A DNA stretch of 64,000 nucleotides from Hankyongella ginsenosidimutans (GCF_005144965.1 NZ_CP039704.1:1906001-1970000), one strand, 5' to 3'. Shown: positions 21,087 through 31,384, numbered from the stretch's first letter. Notes: generated by a model not told the origin, from the sequence alone. Translations and numbers: made by a program.

Positions 21087-23068
21087 AGCTCCATGCCGTC
21101 GTTCGGATCGAGCGAGACCTGTCGCGCCACACCCTGCATGATCCCGGTCATCCGCCTGTTGCGAGTGGCGGCGTCCTCCATCTCGTCATCGCGATCAGCA
21201 TCGATCTCGAACTCGTTTTCGATGGGCGGCGTCTTCTCGACCGGCTGCACTCGATTGAGTTCCGGCTGATGGCGCCGCTCGGATTCGGTCGGGTCTTCAT
21301 CCTGGGCGGCCTCGACCGGTTTCGCCTCGACGAACTGGGGACGTGGCGGAAGCGGTAACGTGGTCCAGTCGTCGGGGCCCTGCTTCGGTGTGGCGAGGGT
21401 GGGAGGCGGCAGAATGCGATCCTGAAGCGGGCGTCCTCGTAATAGCGCGCCTTCTTCGCCCGGATCGGCGGCGTGCCCGCGACCATGACGATCTCATCAC
21501 TCGGCGGAAGTTGCATGATTTCGCCGGGGGTCAGCAGCGGGCGCGCCGTCTCGGAGCGGGAGGCCATCAGATGCCCCAGCCAAGGGCTGAGCCGATGGCC
21601 AGCATAGTTCCTCATCGCCTTCATCTCGGTCGCGGTGCCGAGTGCGTCCGACACGCGCTTGGCCGTGCGCTCATCGTTCGTGGCGAAGCTCACGCGGACA
21701 TGGCAGTTGTCGAGGATGGAATTGTTCGCCCCGTAGGCCTTCTCGATCTGGTTCAGCGACTGCGCGATCAGGAAGCTCTTCAGCCCATAGCCCGCCATGA
21801 AGGCCAGTGCGGATTCGAAGAAGTCCAGCCGCCCCAGGGCCGGGAACTCGTCCAGCATCAGGAGCAGCCTGTGCCGTCCGGCTTTGGCCTGCAGATCCTC
21901 GGTCAGGCGGCGGCCGACCTGATTGAGGATCAGGCGGATCAACGGCTTGGTCCGGTTGATGTCGGACGGCGGCACGACGAGATAGAGCGTCGTCGGCTGC
22001 TTGGCCGTCACGATGTCGGTGATGCGCCAGTCGCAGCGGCGCGTCACTTCGGCGACGACGGGATCGCGGTAGAGGCCGAGAAAGGACATGGCGGTGGACA
22101 GCACGCCCGACCGCTCGTTGTCCGACTTGTTCAGCAGCTCGCGCGCGGCGCTGGCGATGACGGGATGCGGCCCGACCTCGCCGAGATGTGCCGTCTTCAT
22201 CATGGCGGCAAGCGTCGAGTCGATCGGTCGCTTCGGATCGGAGAGGAAGGCGGCGACACCGGCCAGCGTCTTGTCTTCCTCGGCATAGAGGACATGGAGG
22301 ATGGCGCCGACCAACAAGGCATGAGAGGTTTTCTCCCAATGGTTCCGCTTCTCCAGCGAACCTTCCGGGTCGACCAGGATGTCGGCGATGTTCTGGACGT
22401 CGCGCACTTCCCACTCACCCCGGCGGACTTCCAGCAGTGGATTGTAGGCCGAGGACTTCACGTTGGTCGGATCAAAGAGCAGCACGCGGCCATGCCGGGC
22501 GCGGAAGCCGGCCGTAAGCTGCCAGTTCTCGCCCTTGATGTCGTGGACGATGGCCGAACCCGGCCATGTCAGCAGCGATGGCACGACCAGGCCAACGCCC
22601 TTGCCGGAGCGCGTCGGCGCGAAGCACAGCACATGCTCCGGCCCGTCATGGCGGAGATAGTCGCGGTCAAGCTTGCCCAGCACCACGCCATCAGGGCTGA
22701 GAAGCCCGGCGGCTTTGACCTCTTCCGTCTCGGCCCAGCGAGCGGAACCATAGGTCTCGACCTTCTTGGCCTCACGCGCCCGCCAGACCGACATGCCGAT
22801 GGCGACGCCCACAGCGATGAAGCCGCCTGATGCAGCGATGAATGCGCCTTGGGTGAAAATCTCCGGCGCATAGGCATCGTAGAAGTACCACCACCAGAAG
22901 AAGGCGGGCGGCAGGTAGAAGGGGAAACCCAAGACCGTAAACCACGGCGGCCCGAGTTGCGCCTGGAAGCCTAGCTTCCACGCGACATATTCGGTGGCCC
23001 CAGGTGGCGGCGAGAACGATCAGGAAGACAGTGAGGATCTGACCCCAGAGGATTTTGGTGGCCGACAT
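21083..23068 (-). CDS. traG: Type IV coupling protein TraG (VirD4-like)
   Basis: DNA pump linking relaxosome to channel. Start MSATKILWGQILTVFLIVLA; two N-terminal membrane helices; Walker A FAPTRSGKGVGLVVPSLL; Walker B LLLMLDEFPALG; then SFLIAQSLNQIEKAYG and SFATNDERTAKRVSDALG, family hallmarks. Breaks near 23000 (two Gs) and 21424 (C). Restored ~662 residues, C-terminus acidic ending LDPNDGMEL. Starts 29 bp after the relaxase stop. Confidence 0.94.
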
Positions 23069-23097
23069 GGCGACGGTCCTTTCTTGGGAATGAAGGG

Positions 23098-24830
23098 TTA
23101 GAGGCCGAGCCCCTTTGCGGCCAAAACTCCAGTCGATGCCGCCATCGTCGCGGGCGACGCCGGAGACATGGCGGCCGAGCTGCTTTTCGAGCGAGGGCGT
23201 CCAGGGCACGAGCTGGAAGCCAAGCCCGTCGTCGATCATGGCGAAGCGGCCGGAGGCGAGCGTGAGGCGCTGACGATAGGTGCCGGCGACATATTCGCCG
23301 CTGCCTGACCGGTTGAAGGGCTGGCCGATCTCGGTGGCGAGCTTGTCGCCAGTCGCCTCCAGTTCCCGGCGGCGCAGCGTGTCGATCAGGTTGCGGCCGA
23401 AACTGATGTGCTGGCCCTGCCGTTCGGCAAGGCCCTGTTCCACCAAATGCTCGGCACGGGCGGACATCGCTTGCCGCACCTCGGCGCCGAAGCCGCCCTC
23501 GGAGAGAGCGACCGGCTCGCGGGCGATGTTCTGCCGATCGAGCCAGGTGGCGCCTGACGCCGTGACCTGAGCATCAACGTCGAGATCGGAGCGCACGGCG
23601 AGCGCGACGCGGCGCTGGCCACGCGCGTCATCGAACTTTCTGAGCTCGACGATCGAACCCGGCGCGCTGTCACCGGCCGCATCGATGGCGGGCAGCTTGA
23701 TATGATGGGTGCGCCCGTCCACGCCATCCACCACGGCGTAGGCCGTCCCGTTCAGCTCGTCATCGAGACCACGTTCGACCAGCCGCCCGACGACGGGCAG
23801 GTCGAGGCTTTCCGCCGCCAGGACATAGTTGGTGGAGCCGCGGTCGATACCGCGCTCCGTCAGCGCCTTGTGCATCCGCTTGATGATGTCGCCACGCTCG
23901 CCCAGCTCGCGCAGCGTCTTCTCGGCTTCCGGCTTGATGAACCATTGCGCGTTGCCGACCTGGCTGGCGAGACCGAGGGTTTCCAGCTTCCGCAGGCGCG
24001 ACCTTCAAGGCGTGGAACTCGTCGGGCTGCCGGCCCGAAACCGGCGCGAGGTCGATGATGCCGGTATCGCGCCCGTCGCGGACAAGCTGACGGTCGAGCC
24101 GGGTCCAGCGTTCGGTTTCGATCTGCCGCTCGAGGGTACGACGAATGTCGAGATCGGTGCGTGGCCCCAATTCCTGAGTGATGAGATCGCGCGCCCGGTC
24201 GCGCATCCCTTCCTTGATGTAGTCGCGCGCGATGACGAGGTCCTGGCCGTCGTCACGAACGCCACGGACGATCAGATGGACATGCGGATGCTCGGTGTTC
24301 CAGTGATCGACCGCTACCCAGTCGAGCCGGGTGTCGAGATCCTTTTCTATTCTAGCCACGAGATCGCGGGTGAAGGATTTGAGATCGGCCATTTCCAGCC
24401 CGTCGTCGGGCGAGACGATGAAGCGGAAATGATGTCGGTCGTCCTGGCAGCGCTCGGCAAAGACGCCGGCATCCGCATTCTCGGTTTCCGGACCAAACAG
24501 GCGGGCTTTCTCCGTCGCGAGTTACGCCCTCCCGGCGCAGATAGTTGAGGTGCTGCGCCAGCGGTGCGGTCCGGCCGAATGGCGCACGACGCGCGCCTTG
24601 ATGACGGCACCGCGCGAGCGCGAGGTGATGAGGCGGTTGGCCTGGATGCTGGCGCGCTGACCATGCCCGAAGCGCGAGCGGTTGCCGGGCACGATACGAC
24701 CCGAGCGCGACACGCCGCCGCCGGCCTTCTTCGCCGCTGCCAGCGCCTGTGCGATGAAGGGCTTGGCCCGCTGCGCACCGGAGGAGCGGATGCGGCCGGG
24801 CCGGACACGGAATTCGCGCTCATCGGGCAT
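23098..24830 (-). CDS. Relaxase (VirD2/TraI-like, DUF3363 type)
   Basis: Nicks oriT and leads the strand into the recipient. Starts MPDEREFRVRPGRIRSSGAQ; the candidate catalytic Tyr is in HLNYLRREGV; the HUH metal site is HPHVHLIVRG (about residue 170); the C-terminal DUF3363 region follows (TYRQRLTLASGRFAMIDDG). Breaks near 24565, 24000 and 23118; restored about 578 residues. A candidate nic site lies 146 bp upstream of its start. Confidence 0.92.
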
Positions 24831-24948
24831 GGCGCGGCTCTGCGATGTGCGAAAGCTCGTGGAGATACAGTGGTTTGGGCCTGCGGCACACATTGCCGCT
24901 GAAGACCGCAAGGTGCGGAACCTTCAAGAAAATCCAGCAAAACAACCA

Positions 24949-24994
24949 ACCGACCGAAGCGCAATGTGCGCCCTTTATCCTGCCATCGGTCGGT
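24949..24994. other. oriT: Candidate oriT (IncP-type nic site)
   Basis: In the 241-bp gap between the divergently ended relaxase start and the transglycosylase end, ACCGACCGA (24949-24957) and TCGGTCGGT (24986-24994) form a perfect 9-bp inverted repeat. Between them, at 24976-24984, is TATCCTGCC, matching the IncP (RP4) nic consensus YATCCTG|Y; the expected cut is after G24982. A second small inverted repeat, AAGGT-gcgga-ACCTT, lies at 24910-24924. Confidence 0.75.
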
Positions 24995-25071
24995 CGTTTC
25001 GCCTGTCCTCCACATCTGCGCACGCTGGAACACGCCGGAACTCGCCATCGTGCGATCGGGAACCGAAGCGC

Positions 25072-25786
25072 TCATTGCACCGTCCCTTTCGTGGTACGGG
25101 CGACGAACAGGCCATTCGACTGCGGCGCGATGGCGGAAACATCGCGCACGATGGGCGGTGTGGGGCCGTCGTTCGATGGATGCTCGGTCGGCACAGGATC
25201 GGTGTCCGGCTTGCTCGTCTGCTGTGCGATGAAGAGCGGCGCACGGGTCCAGGCGAGCGGATCAGCCGCCGCGACCGTGACGGGGTTTGACGCATCACCC
25301 CGATCGATTTCTGGCGCGACGGAGGCGACATAGGCGCGCGTTTCCGCCGGCAGAGGACGACCTTGCAGCGACGCTTCATAGCGACGGGGACCGGCGTTGT
25401 AGGCGGCGATCCAGCCGGGCGTCCCGTAACGGTCGAAGAGCAATCGGATGTACGCCGCGCCGGCGATGATATTGTCGTGGGGATCATAAGGATCGTTGCC
25501 GAGGCGATGCCGGACACGGATCTCCGCCCAGGTGTCCGGCATGAGCTGCATCAGCCCCATCGCGCCCTTGGGCGAGAGCGCGCGGATCACCGTTGCTCTC
25601 GGCGCGCAGCACCGCCCTGATCCATGCGGCCGGGAGCTCGAAGCGTTGCGCCGCCTCGGCGATGTGATCGGCATAGGGATCGCGCGGCGAAGGCCGGGCG
25701 ATCGGCGCCGTCTTTGCGTGGACAACGGCGGGCGCGATACCAACGATGGACAGGCCGGAAAGGAGAAGCAGGACGGTGCTGCGCAT
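25072..25786 (-). CDS. Lytic transglycosylase (VirB1/TrbN-like)
   Basis: Periplasmic peptidoglycan-cleaving enzyme that opens the wall for the channel. Signal peptide MRSTVLLLLSGLSIVGIAPA..., then the SLT domain: catalytic Glu in AVLRAESNGDP, GAMGLMQLMPDTW, then NIIAGAAYIRLLFDRYG and AAYNAGP. C-terminal Pro-rich tail. One break near 25598 (probable loss of a GC pair). Restored about 238 residues. Confidence 0.87.
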
Positions 25787-25790
25787 GGCG

Positions 25791-26137
25791 TCAGTCTCTT
25801 CCGTCGAGCTTGGCCGGACGGTTCCAGTGCAGCGACCAGTCCTTTCCGGTTTCGTCGTTGCGGAACAGATTGGCGCGGATCGGTTGGACGAAGCCCGGAT
25901 CGTCGAACTGGATCGCGATATAATCGCCGGCCTTTTCGCCGGTGCGCTTCCACCCGGCGCCGATCTCCGCGCCCGGCTCGCCGGTCTCGCTGTCGACGAT
26001 GTGGACGCGATACTGCGGGCGTTCTCGGTCTCCGACGGTTCGGCCGCGACGATGAGGACATCCTGGGCCAGCGTCAGCGTGGTCAGATGTCCGATGAAGC
26101 CCGCTTCGTCGCGGGTGAATGTGCCGATCTGTGGCAT
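25791..26137 (-). CDS. DUF736-family protein (copy 1)
   Basis: About 115 residues: MPQIGTFTRDEAGFIGHLTT, then ...GAGWKRTGEKAGDYIAIQFD and ANLFRNDETGKDWSLHW. DUF736 is a small ICE/plasmid-specific beta-rich family of unknown function, nearly always beside transfer or partition genes. One break near 26021 (a C). A divergent second copy is at 41612-41937. Confidence 0.82.
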
Positions 26138-26204
26138 GGTAAGTTCCTTGGCGGTGGCGTTGAATGAACCATCGGCGAGCACCGCTCCCGCCGATGGGAA
26201 GCGA

Positions 26205-26750
26205 TCAGCGTGTGGCCGCACGCCAAACGAAATGACCGTCGCCTTCTTCGTCGGTGTAGAGCGGCGTCGCCTTGCCGATGACGGTGCGCGCCGCGATCGG
26301 ACCGAAGTAGCGGCCATCGAGACTGTCCGGCGCGTCCGGGTTCATCACGAAGATGTCGCTGTTCGCGATGCGTCGGCAGCCCTGCCAGATAGGCAGCTCG
26401 CGGCCGCGCTTATCGCGATCAAGCGCATCGCCGAACGGCACGGCATCGACGGTGACGGCGTTGCCCGTGCGGCAGACAGTCTGCCCAGCCAGCGCGGCGA
26501 CATGCTTCATCAGCGGCACGCCGCGCCCGATGTAGCGGCGCTCGATCATGAAATCGGCGAGCGGCTTTTCCGGTATGAAGGCGACCAAATCGCCGATTTT
26601 CAGATCGCCTGCAGGCTCCAGCTCATAGAGCCCGATCGGCACGCTGGCCGAGGCGTTCCAGACGAGACGTGGCGATGTTGGAACAAAGGACGCGGCAGCG
26701 AAGCCCATCACGGAAAAATACGTCACCATGACGTAGCCGAAGCGGGTCAT
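26205..26750 (-). CDS. traF: Conjugal transfer peptidase TraF (S26 family)
   Basis: Intact, ~181 residues from MTRFGYVMVTYFSVMGFAAA (membrane anchor). The S26 signal-peptidase fold follows: the Ser region SVPIGLYELEPAGDL and the Lys region ...RRYIGRGVPLMKHVAALAGQ, then NSDIFVMNPDAPDSLDGRYF. Processes or cyclises the TrbC pilin. Start overlaps the DUF2840 stop (ATGA). Confidence 0.9.
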   Translation of the reverse strand: MTRFGYVMVTYFSVMGFAAASFVPTSPRLVWNASASVPIGLYELEPAGDLKIGDLVAFIPEKPLADFMIERRYIGRGVPLMKHVAALAGQTVCRTGNAVTVDAVPFGDALDRDKRGRELPIWQGCRRIANSDIFVMNPDAPDSLDGRYFGPIAARTVIGKATPLYTDEEGDGHFVWRAATR

Positions 26751-27268
26751 CGCTCGCACTCCCGCCGCTTGAGCCACGCTTGATGGCGATCCATCGTGTA
26801 AGCGCGTGGTTCGTGGCCTGCGCTCATGCGGTTGGCTACGTGCCGCCAGTGATCGGGAGCAACGTCGCAGGCGTCGATGTCGGCCGCTTCCACCGCGTCG
26901 ATGTGGCGGAGCACTTGTTCGACCTTCGGCCAGCCTTCGATCTTCAGGAGGATGTCGCCGCCGGGGCGCACGAAAGGCAGCGTCTGATAGGCTTCGCCCG
27001 GTTCGACGGCGCGAACGATGTCAATGCGGGAGATGACCGTGCCGAAGTCGTTGGAAGCCCAGCGCACGAGGGCGAAGATGCTCCGCGGCCGGAAAGAGAG
27101 AACGCGCCTGCGGCGATCGAGAATCTCTTTGTGCGCCTCGCGGCCGAACCTGATCCAGTTCTCAATTCTCTTCTCGATCCAGGTCAGTTCGACGTGGGTG
27201 AAATCGTCTGCCGCGCGGCCGCGCGGAGCGGCGACGCGGCGCACGGCGGCATCCGTGGCGCGGTTCAT
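26747..27268 (-). CDS. DUF2840-domain protein
   Basis: Intact, 173 residues. Body: FTHVELTWIEKRIENWIRFG, then IVRAVEPGEAYQTLPFVRPG and ...EVKQVLRHIDAVEAADIDAC-like helices. Family of unknown function, found almost only between parA and traF in alphaproteobacterial ICEs. ATG at 27268 follows AGGAGA. Overlaps both neighbours by 4 bp. Confidence 0.82.
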   Translation of the reverse strand: MNRATDAAVRRVAAPRGRAADDFTHVELTWIEKRIENWIRFGREAHKEILDRRRRVLSFRPRSIFALVRWASNDFGTVISRIDIVRAVEPGEAYQTLPFVRPGGDILLKIEGWPKVEQVLRHIDAVEAADIDACDVAPDHWRHVANRMSAGHEPRAYTMDRHQAWLKRRECER

Positions 27269-27516
27269 GAGGGGTCTCCTGGGTTCGGTGGGAATTCGCG
27301 CGCCAGCAATTCGCGCAAGGCTTCGGCGACCGTGACGCCGCGCCGAAACGCGGCGACCTTGATCCGGCCACGAAGGTCCGGCGTCACATCGATGGTGAGG
27401 CGCGCGCTGAACGCGCCAGCTTCGTTGGATCGAGGCGCGGCATCCGCTGCCTTGACCCAGTGTTCGGGATCTGCTGGCCGGGCGGCGAATCCGCGTCGGG
27501 TGGGACGCTCGCTCAT
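27265..27516 (-). CDS. RHH-like partner of ParA
   Basis: Intact, 83 residues. Disordered basic N-terminus (MSERPTRRGFAARPADPEHW), then FSARLTIDVTPDLRGRIKVA and RGVTVAEALRELLAREF, a ribbon-helix-helix resembling ParG/chromosome-partition partners. It starts inside the parA stop, so probably acts with ParA as the DNA-binding half of a partition pair. Confidence 0.72.
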   Translation of the reverse strand: MSERPTRRGFAARPADPEHWVKAADAAPRSNEAGAFSARLTIDVTPDLRGRIKVAAFRRGVTVAEALRELLAREFPPNPGDPS

Positions 27517-28166
27517 CGCGCGGTCCTCCCGATGCGAAGCCGGTCGATCTCGTCGGCCAGCGCTGTGATCTCGCGCGCGGCGGGCGTGTCGTCGTCGAGT
27601 TCGGCGACAAGCCGCCCGGACTGCGCGGCGGCTGCAAAGCCGATGCGTTGCCCGATGGCGCTTACGAGCGCTGGCGGATCGTGATCGGCGAGCATTCCGG
27701 CTGTCTCGCGCGCCATCACCGTGCGCGAGGCGCAGCGGTTGAGCACGAACCGGGCGACCAATTCCGGCCGATAGATGCGCGCCTCGGTGACGAGCGACAG
27801 CATCTCGGCGGAGGCCCAGCCATCGAGGGGCGATGGCTGCACCGGGATCAGCACCAGGTCGGCGGCAAGGAGCGCCGAACGCATCAGGCTGGCGACACGG
27901 GGCGGCCCGTCGATCACGACGTAGTCCGCGTCTTGCGCGAGGTCTGGGGCTTCGCGATGCAGCGTGTCGCGCGCCAGGCCGATTACCCCGAACAGGCGCG
28001 GCAAGCCCTCGCGGCTGCGTTGCTGCGACCAGTCGAGCGCCGAGCCCTGCGGGTCAGCGTCGATCAGCGTGACGCGTCGTCCTTGCCGAGCCCATTCACC
28101 GGCGAGGTTCAGAGCGAGCGTCGTTTTGCCGACGCCGCCCTTCTGATTGAGAAACGCCACGATCAT
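27513..28166 (-). CDS. parA: ParA-family partition ATPase
   Basis: Intact, 217 residues, short (class Ib-like) ParA without an N-terminal HTH. Deviant Walker A FLNQKGGVGKTTLALNLAGE, A' box DADPQGSALDWS, Walker B YVVIDGPPRV. Segregates or stabilises the excised circular element. Followed by the RHH gene, preceded by repA: a plasmid-like rep-par block. Confidence 0.92.
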   Translation of the reverse strand: MIVAFLNQKGGVGKTTLALNLAGEWARQGRRVTLIDADPQGSALDWSQQRSREGLPRLFGVIGLARDTLHREAPDLAQDADYVVIDGPPRVASLMRSALLAADLVLIPVQPSPLDGWASAEMLSLVTEARIYRPELVARFVLNRCASRTVMARETAGMLADHDPPALVSAIGQRIGFAAAAQSGRLVAELDDDTPAAREITALADEIDRLRIGRTAR

Positions 28167-29273
28167 CGCGCGCCTCCCGAACCGGGATCGGGAGTTTCAC
28201 GGGCGCCGCGTTCTCGTCCCTCTTACCGGTTGGTCCGAGGGCCGATGGCTCCTTGAGGGGAGTCCTCCACATCGCGCGCGCGCTCCAAAAGTTAGATTCT
28301 GAGTTAGAGTCTAAGTTAGGAGCGCGAATTTCGGTTTTGGCGCCGTGGGTTAAGCCCTGTTTCGGTTCCCGACGGCACGAGGGGTCGGTTCCTGATGGCA
28401 CGCGCCCTCGGGTTCCTGATGGCACGACGCTATTCACAGGATATCCACAGGCCGGTGCAGGCTCGAACGCGAGCAGCATCCGTCCGCCGACTTCGATTTC
28501 GAGGAAGAGCGTGTAGCCGGGCAGCGGCTGACGACGGATGATGTCGCGCAGCTCGAAGGCGAAACGCTTGAAGGGCGAGAGCGCGCCCGATTTCAGGTGC
28601 AGGTGACGAAAGTCGAAGCGCCAGCCGTTGCGCTGGCGGCCGCCATGTTTGCGCACCAGGCGATAGAGCCAGCGGTCGAGCCCGCCCGTCAGATCGAAAT
28701 AGGCGCGATCGATGGTCAGCACGAGCGCGTTGTCGAGCACGGCCTGGTAGAACCAGTCGGGCACGATCAGCTCGATGCCGTCGGGTCGGCCGCCGCGATC
28801 GGTGCGCTCCTTCCACTCGTTGATCCATGAAAAGCGGTGCCGATGGCCCTCGGTGGGTTGGCGTATCGAGGTGCAGATCGTCGTCGCTTGAAGGCGGTCG
28901 AGCGCCGCCTTCAGGCGCTGATAGTCGCGCAAGGACGTGCCGCGCCCGATGAACCTCAAGATTTCATAGGAGTGGCGACCATGAGGCGCGAGGTGCGAAG
29001 CCCCGCGTCACGCGCCTCGACGATCTGGCTCGCCGCCCAGATCAGAATATCTGCGTCCCATATGGTCGCCATGCCGTGATCGGGTACGGCCTCAACGCGG
29101 ATAGAAACGCCGCCAGCGACGAAATGGATCGGCGCCACGCGATGCGTTTTGGACAAGGAAAAGAACGGATAGGCCATGAGATCCTGCGCATCTCTTGGCG
29201 CGAACTCGCCGGGGAGCGCTCGGAACAGATCGAGCTGTCCGCGCTCCAGTGAGGGCCGATGTCGCGCCGCCAT
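28096..29273 (-). CDS. repA: Replication initiator RepA-like protein
   Basis: Start MAARHRPSLERGQLDLFRAL; then ...LMAYPFFSLSKTHRVAPIHF, ATIWDADILIWAASQIVEAR, and after a break near 28969 ...RFIGRGTSLRDYQRLKAALD, WFYQAVLDNALVLTIDRAYF, RLVRKHGGRQRNGWRFDF, the RPA-family replication protein seen on alphaproteobacterial plasmids and ICEs. The C-terminal end is uncertain: the frame stays open to 28096 and overlaps parA by 71 bp, while the segment around 28360-28450 codes for a VPSGT repeat and carries origin-like DNA, so the real stop may be upstream of 28096. Confidence 0.8.
28364..28449. repeat. Iteron-like repeats and DnaA-box-like site
   Basis: Three 16-mers, GGTTCCCGACGGCACG (28364), GGTTCCTGATGGCACG (28387) and the same at 28411, are spaced 23-24 bp, about two helical turns. 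ATATCCACA (28441-28449) matches the DnaA box TTATCCACA at 8 of 9. Together they look like a plasmid-type origin inside the 3' part of repA. Confidence 0.6.
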
Positions 29274-29290
29274 TGGGAAGCCGCCTGCGA

Positions 29291-29569
29291 TCAGCGCGCG
29301 TATCGAACTTGTGGCGCGGCGGGCGACGTCTGGCGTTTCGCCGGCAGCACGCTCCCACGCGGATCGGAAGTGGACGTCACGGCGCCGCGCTCTGCCCATG
29401 CCTGGAGATCGTCGACGGCATAGACGACCCGTCCGCCGAGCTTCTTGTAAGCCGGCCCGGTTCCGTAGGTGCGGTGCTTTTCGAGGGTGCGGGCGGACAG
29501 GCTGAGGAATTCGGCGGCTTCCTTGGTGCGGAGGAAGCGCGGCGGCAAAACGGCGAGATCGGGTCGCAT
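29291..29569 (-). CDS. HTH_17/AlpA-like DNA-binding protein
   Basis: Intact, 92 residues: PRFLRTKEAAEFLSLSARTL, then RTYGTGPAYKKLGGRVVYAV, the excisionase-type winged helix (MerR-like). Ends 18 bp before the repA start, same strand; likely regulates repA or excision. Confidence 0.82.
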   Translation of the reverse strand: MRPDLAVLPPRFLRTKEAAEFLSLSARTLEKHRTYGTGPAYKKLGGRVVYAVDDLQAWAERGAVTSTSDPRGSVLPAKRQTSPAAPQVRYAR

Positions 29570-29673
29570 GGATCGGCCTTTCGTGGGGTTGCTGGCAACC
29601 GCTGGGGTTCAGCGGCGGATGGCGACCACGATGGCGAAGAGAAGCCGGCGAGTTGCAGGGCGAAGTTGGGGAT

Positions 29674-30481
29674 CTAAAATCCCACACCGGTGAGACCGAT
29701 CGGCTCGATTACGTTCGGCGGCGATGACGAAGCAATTTGCGATAACCGCCAGCGATGAGGAGCGCGCATCACGGAGCAGCGACATCACGGCATGTCGGTT
29801 CGACGACGCCTGCCATTCGTCGCGACTGAGGTCGCCGGCGCCAAAGATGACCCGTGCGATCTCTTGCTGGGTCGCGCCGTCGCGATGAGCATCGAACGCG
29901 CGAAGCATTTTCCGCTGGCGCGCAAGTTGCTGCCGGGTGAGCCGCGTATCAGATGGAATGGCGCGGCCGTGAAGCATTGCGAGCAGTCGGAGCAAGGCTT
30001 CTACCCGATCAAAACCTTCCAGACCCAAAGGGATCACGGCGGCAAGCGGCGCATCAGCGTGCGTTGCGGCCGTGAGAAGGAATTGAACGCGTTGCACTGG
30101 ATCATCGCCCCGCAACAAGCCGTTGCCCCTGTCGTCGGTTCTGAGAATGCCGTCGAACGTGGTTTGAGACCCGCCGTCTGGTGGCGGCATTTCGCTCGGA
30201 GCCTTTGCGAGCAGGACGACGCTGGTGTCGAGACCCGCTTCCCAGAAAATGTTTGCCGCAGGTACATCGAGGAGCGGGCTAACCGGGAAATCGCAACCCC
30301 ATCGCTGGCGGATTTGATCCGACAGCGTGTCAGCGGTGGCAGAGTTTCTGGACCAGGCTTCAAAGTCCAGATCATAGTGTTCGTTACGCCGAAGCCATTC
30401 CCAGGCGATATTGGATGCGGACGAACCCTCGACGTGATCGTAATAGGCCGAGGATCGCCAACGCGATGCGTCCGGCGTCAT
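29674..30481 (-). CDS. DUF2285 protein with N-terminal DUF6499-like part
   Basis: About 269 residues. N-terminal part: MTPDASRWRSSAYYDHVEGS...AWEWLRRNEHYDLDFEAW; C-terminal DUF2285: ...GRAIPSDTRLTRQQLARQRK, MLRAFDAHRDGATQQEIARV and EWQASSNRHAVMSLLRDARS, an HTH-like fold. GAGGA precedes the ATG. A break near 29720 hides the real end ...IEPIGLTGVGF at 29674. ICE-typical putative transcriptional regulator. Confidence 0.75.
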
Positions 30482-30585
30482 CACAGTCCTCCCCATGTGC
30501 AAGCGTTTGTCGGGGAGGACAAAGATTCCGGATGAGTTGTTGGGCGGAAGCCTGAGTCTTGGCAGCGCGTGATGCCGTGGCGGCA

Positions 30586-30855
30586 TCACCTGGGCGTGGC
30601 TTGCTGACTTTCCCGGGCGAGTTCGCGGTAGCCGTGCTCGGTCATCCAGCGGGCGCGCGCAAGATGCGCATCGTGCATGTGACGGCTGCCTGTAGGGTCG
30701 AGATCAGGGTCGAGGCCGAACAGAATCTGAACAACCTCGCGCCAATCCGCGCCGTCGCGCGCGGAATCGAGCAGGCGCAGATAAAGGACCATATGCTCGC
30801 GGTCATACGCGGTGAGTGTTTCGCCCGCCGGTGGCTCGCTCAGAATCTGCGCCAT
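30586..30855 (-). CDS. DUF2285-type small DNA-binding protein
   Basis: 89 residues: MAQILSEPPAGETLTAYDRE, HMVLYLRLLDSARDGADWRE, ILFGLDPDLDP and ...AHLARARWMTEHGYREL. The family is ICE-associated and sits between XRE and DUF2285 genes. ATG at 30855 is preferred because homologues begin MAQIL. Function unproven. Confidence 0.75.
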   Translation of the reverse strand: MAQILSEPPAGETLTAYDREHMVLYLRLLDSARDGADWREVVQILFGLDPDLDPTGSRHMHDAHLARARWMTEHGYRELARESQQATPR

Positions 30856-30976
30856 CGTTAGTCCCCGACGTACCTTATGCGCCAACCCACAACCTGTTAA
30901 CCAAATTGTATGTTGTCATTGATTCATGACACCTGTCGCACGGAGCGGACCGTGTAAGCGCGCCCGTTTCGAACGA

Positions 30977-31231
30977 CTAGAACGACGATTTTGGGTCGTT
31001 TCGTTCATGGAGCAGCAGCACGCCTTCACCTTTCTCGGTCGCCAGAAGAACGATTCCCGCTGCCTCGAGCGCCCGGCGGACCTGATCGCGCGTCGTCTCG
31101 TAGACCTCGAGTCCGTTTTCGGATTCGAGGCGCTTGAGCGCGGTCAGCGATGTCCGGGCCTTGTCAGCGAGCGTCTCCTGCGTCCAACCCAGCAACGCGC
31201 GCGCGGCCCGCGATTGTCGGGCGGTGATCAT
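30977..31231 (-). CDS. XRE-family transcriptional regulator
   Basis: Intact, 84 residues. Lambda-repressor-like HTH: MITARQSRAARALLGWTQET, LADKARTSLTALKRLESENG, then ...QVRRALEAAGIVLLATEKGE. Divergent from another XRE gene at 31385; together they form a possible switch controlling the transfer genes. Confidence 0.87.
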   Translation of the reverse strand: MITARQSRAARALLGWTQETLADKARTSLTALKRLESENGLEVYETTRDQVRRALEAAGIVLLATEKGEGVLLLHERNDPKSSF

Positions 31232-31329
31232 GCATGATCACCTCCCACCGCAACCTACGCGCATTCCAGAACTACGACTTCTCTATTCGGGCCGTGCCGC
31301 TAGCACGACCTTATCGCGCCTCAAGCGTC

Positions 31330-31368
31330 ATTTACATACTATAGTTGATAAACTTAAAGTGTGTAAAT
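31330..31368. promoter_or_regulatory. Inverted-repeat operator between divergent XRE genes
   Basis: ATTTACATACT (31330-31340) and AGTGTGTAAAT (31358-31368) are inverted repeats with one mismatch, 17 bp apart, in an AT-rich stretch just before the rightward XRE gene. Likely binding site of one or both regulators. Confidence 0.65.
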
Positions 31369-31384
31369 TGCCAACGCTTTGCGC

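Noticed and set aside
21343..22830. 495-codon open frame antisense to traG
   Set aside because: It lies wholly opposite a strongly conserved coupling-protein gene and its translation has no family pattern. High GC gives such antisense frames; others opposite trbE (15721-16887), parB (47511-48722) and the ImmA-UvrD gene (53613-54956) were dropped for the same reason.
28364..28426. CRISPR array
   Set aside because: Only three 16-bp repeats with 7-8-bp spacers and no cas genes; iterons fit better. I saw no CRISPR array anywhere in the window.
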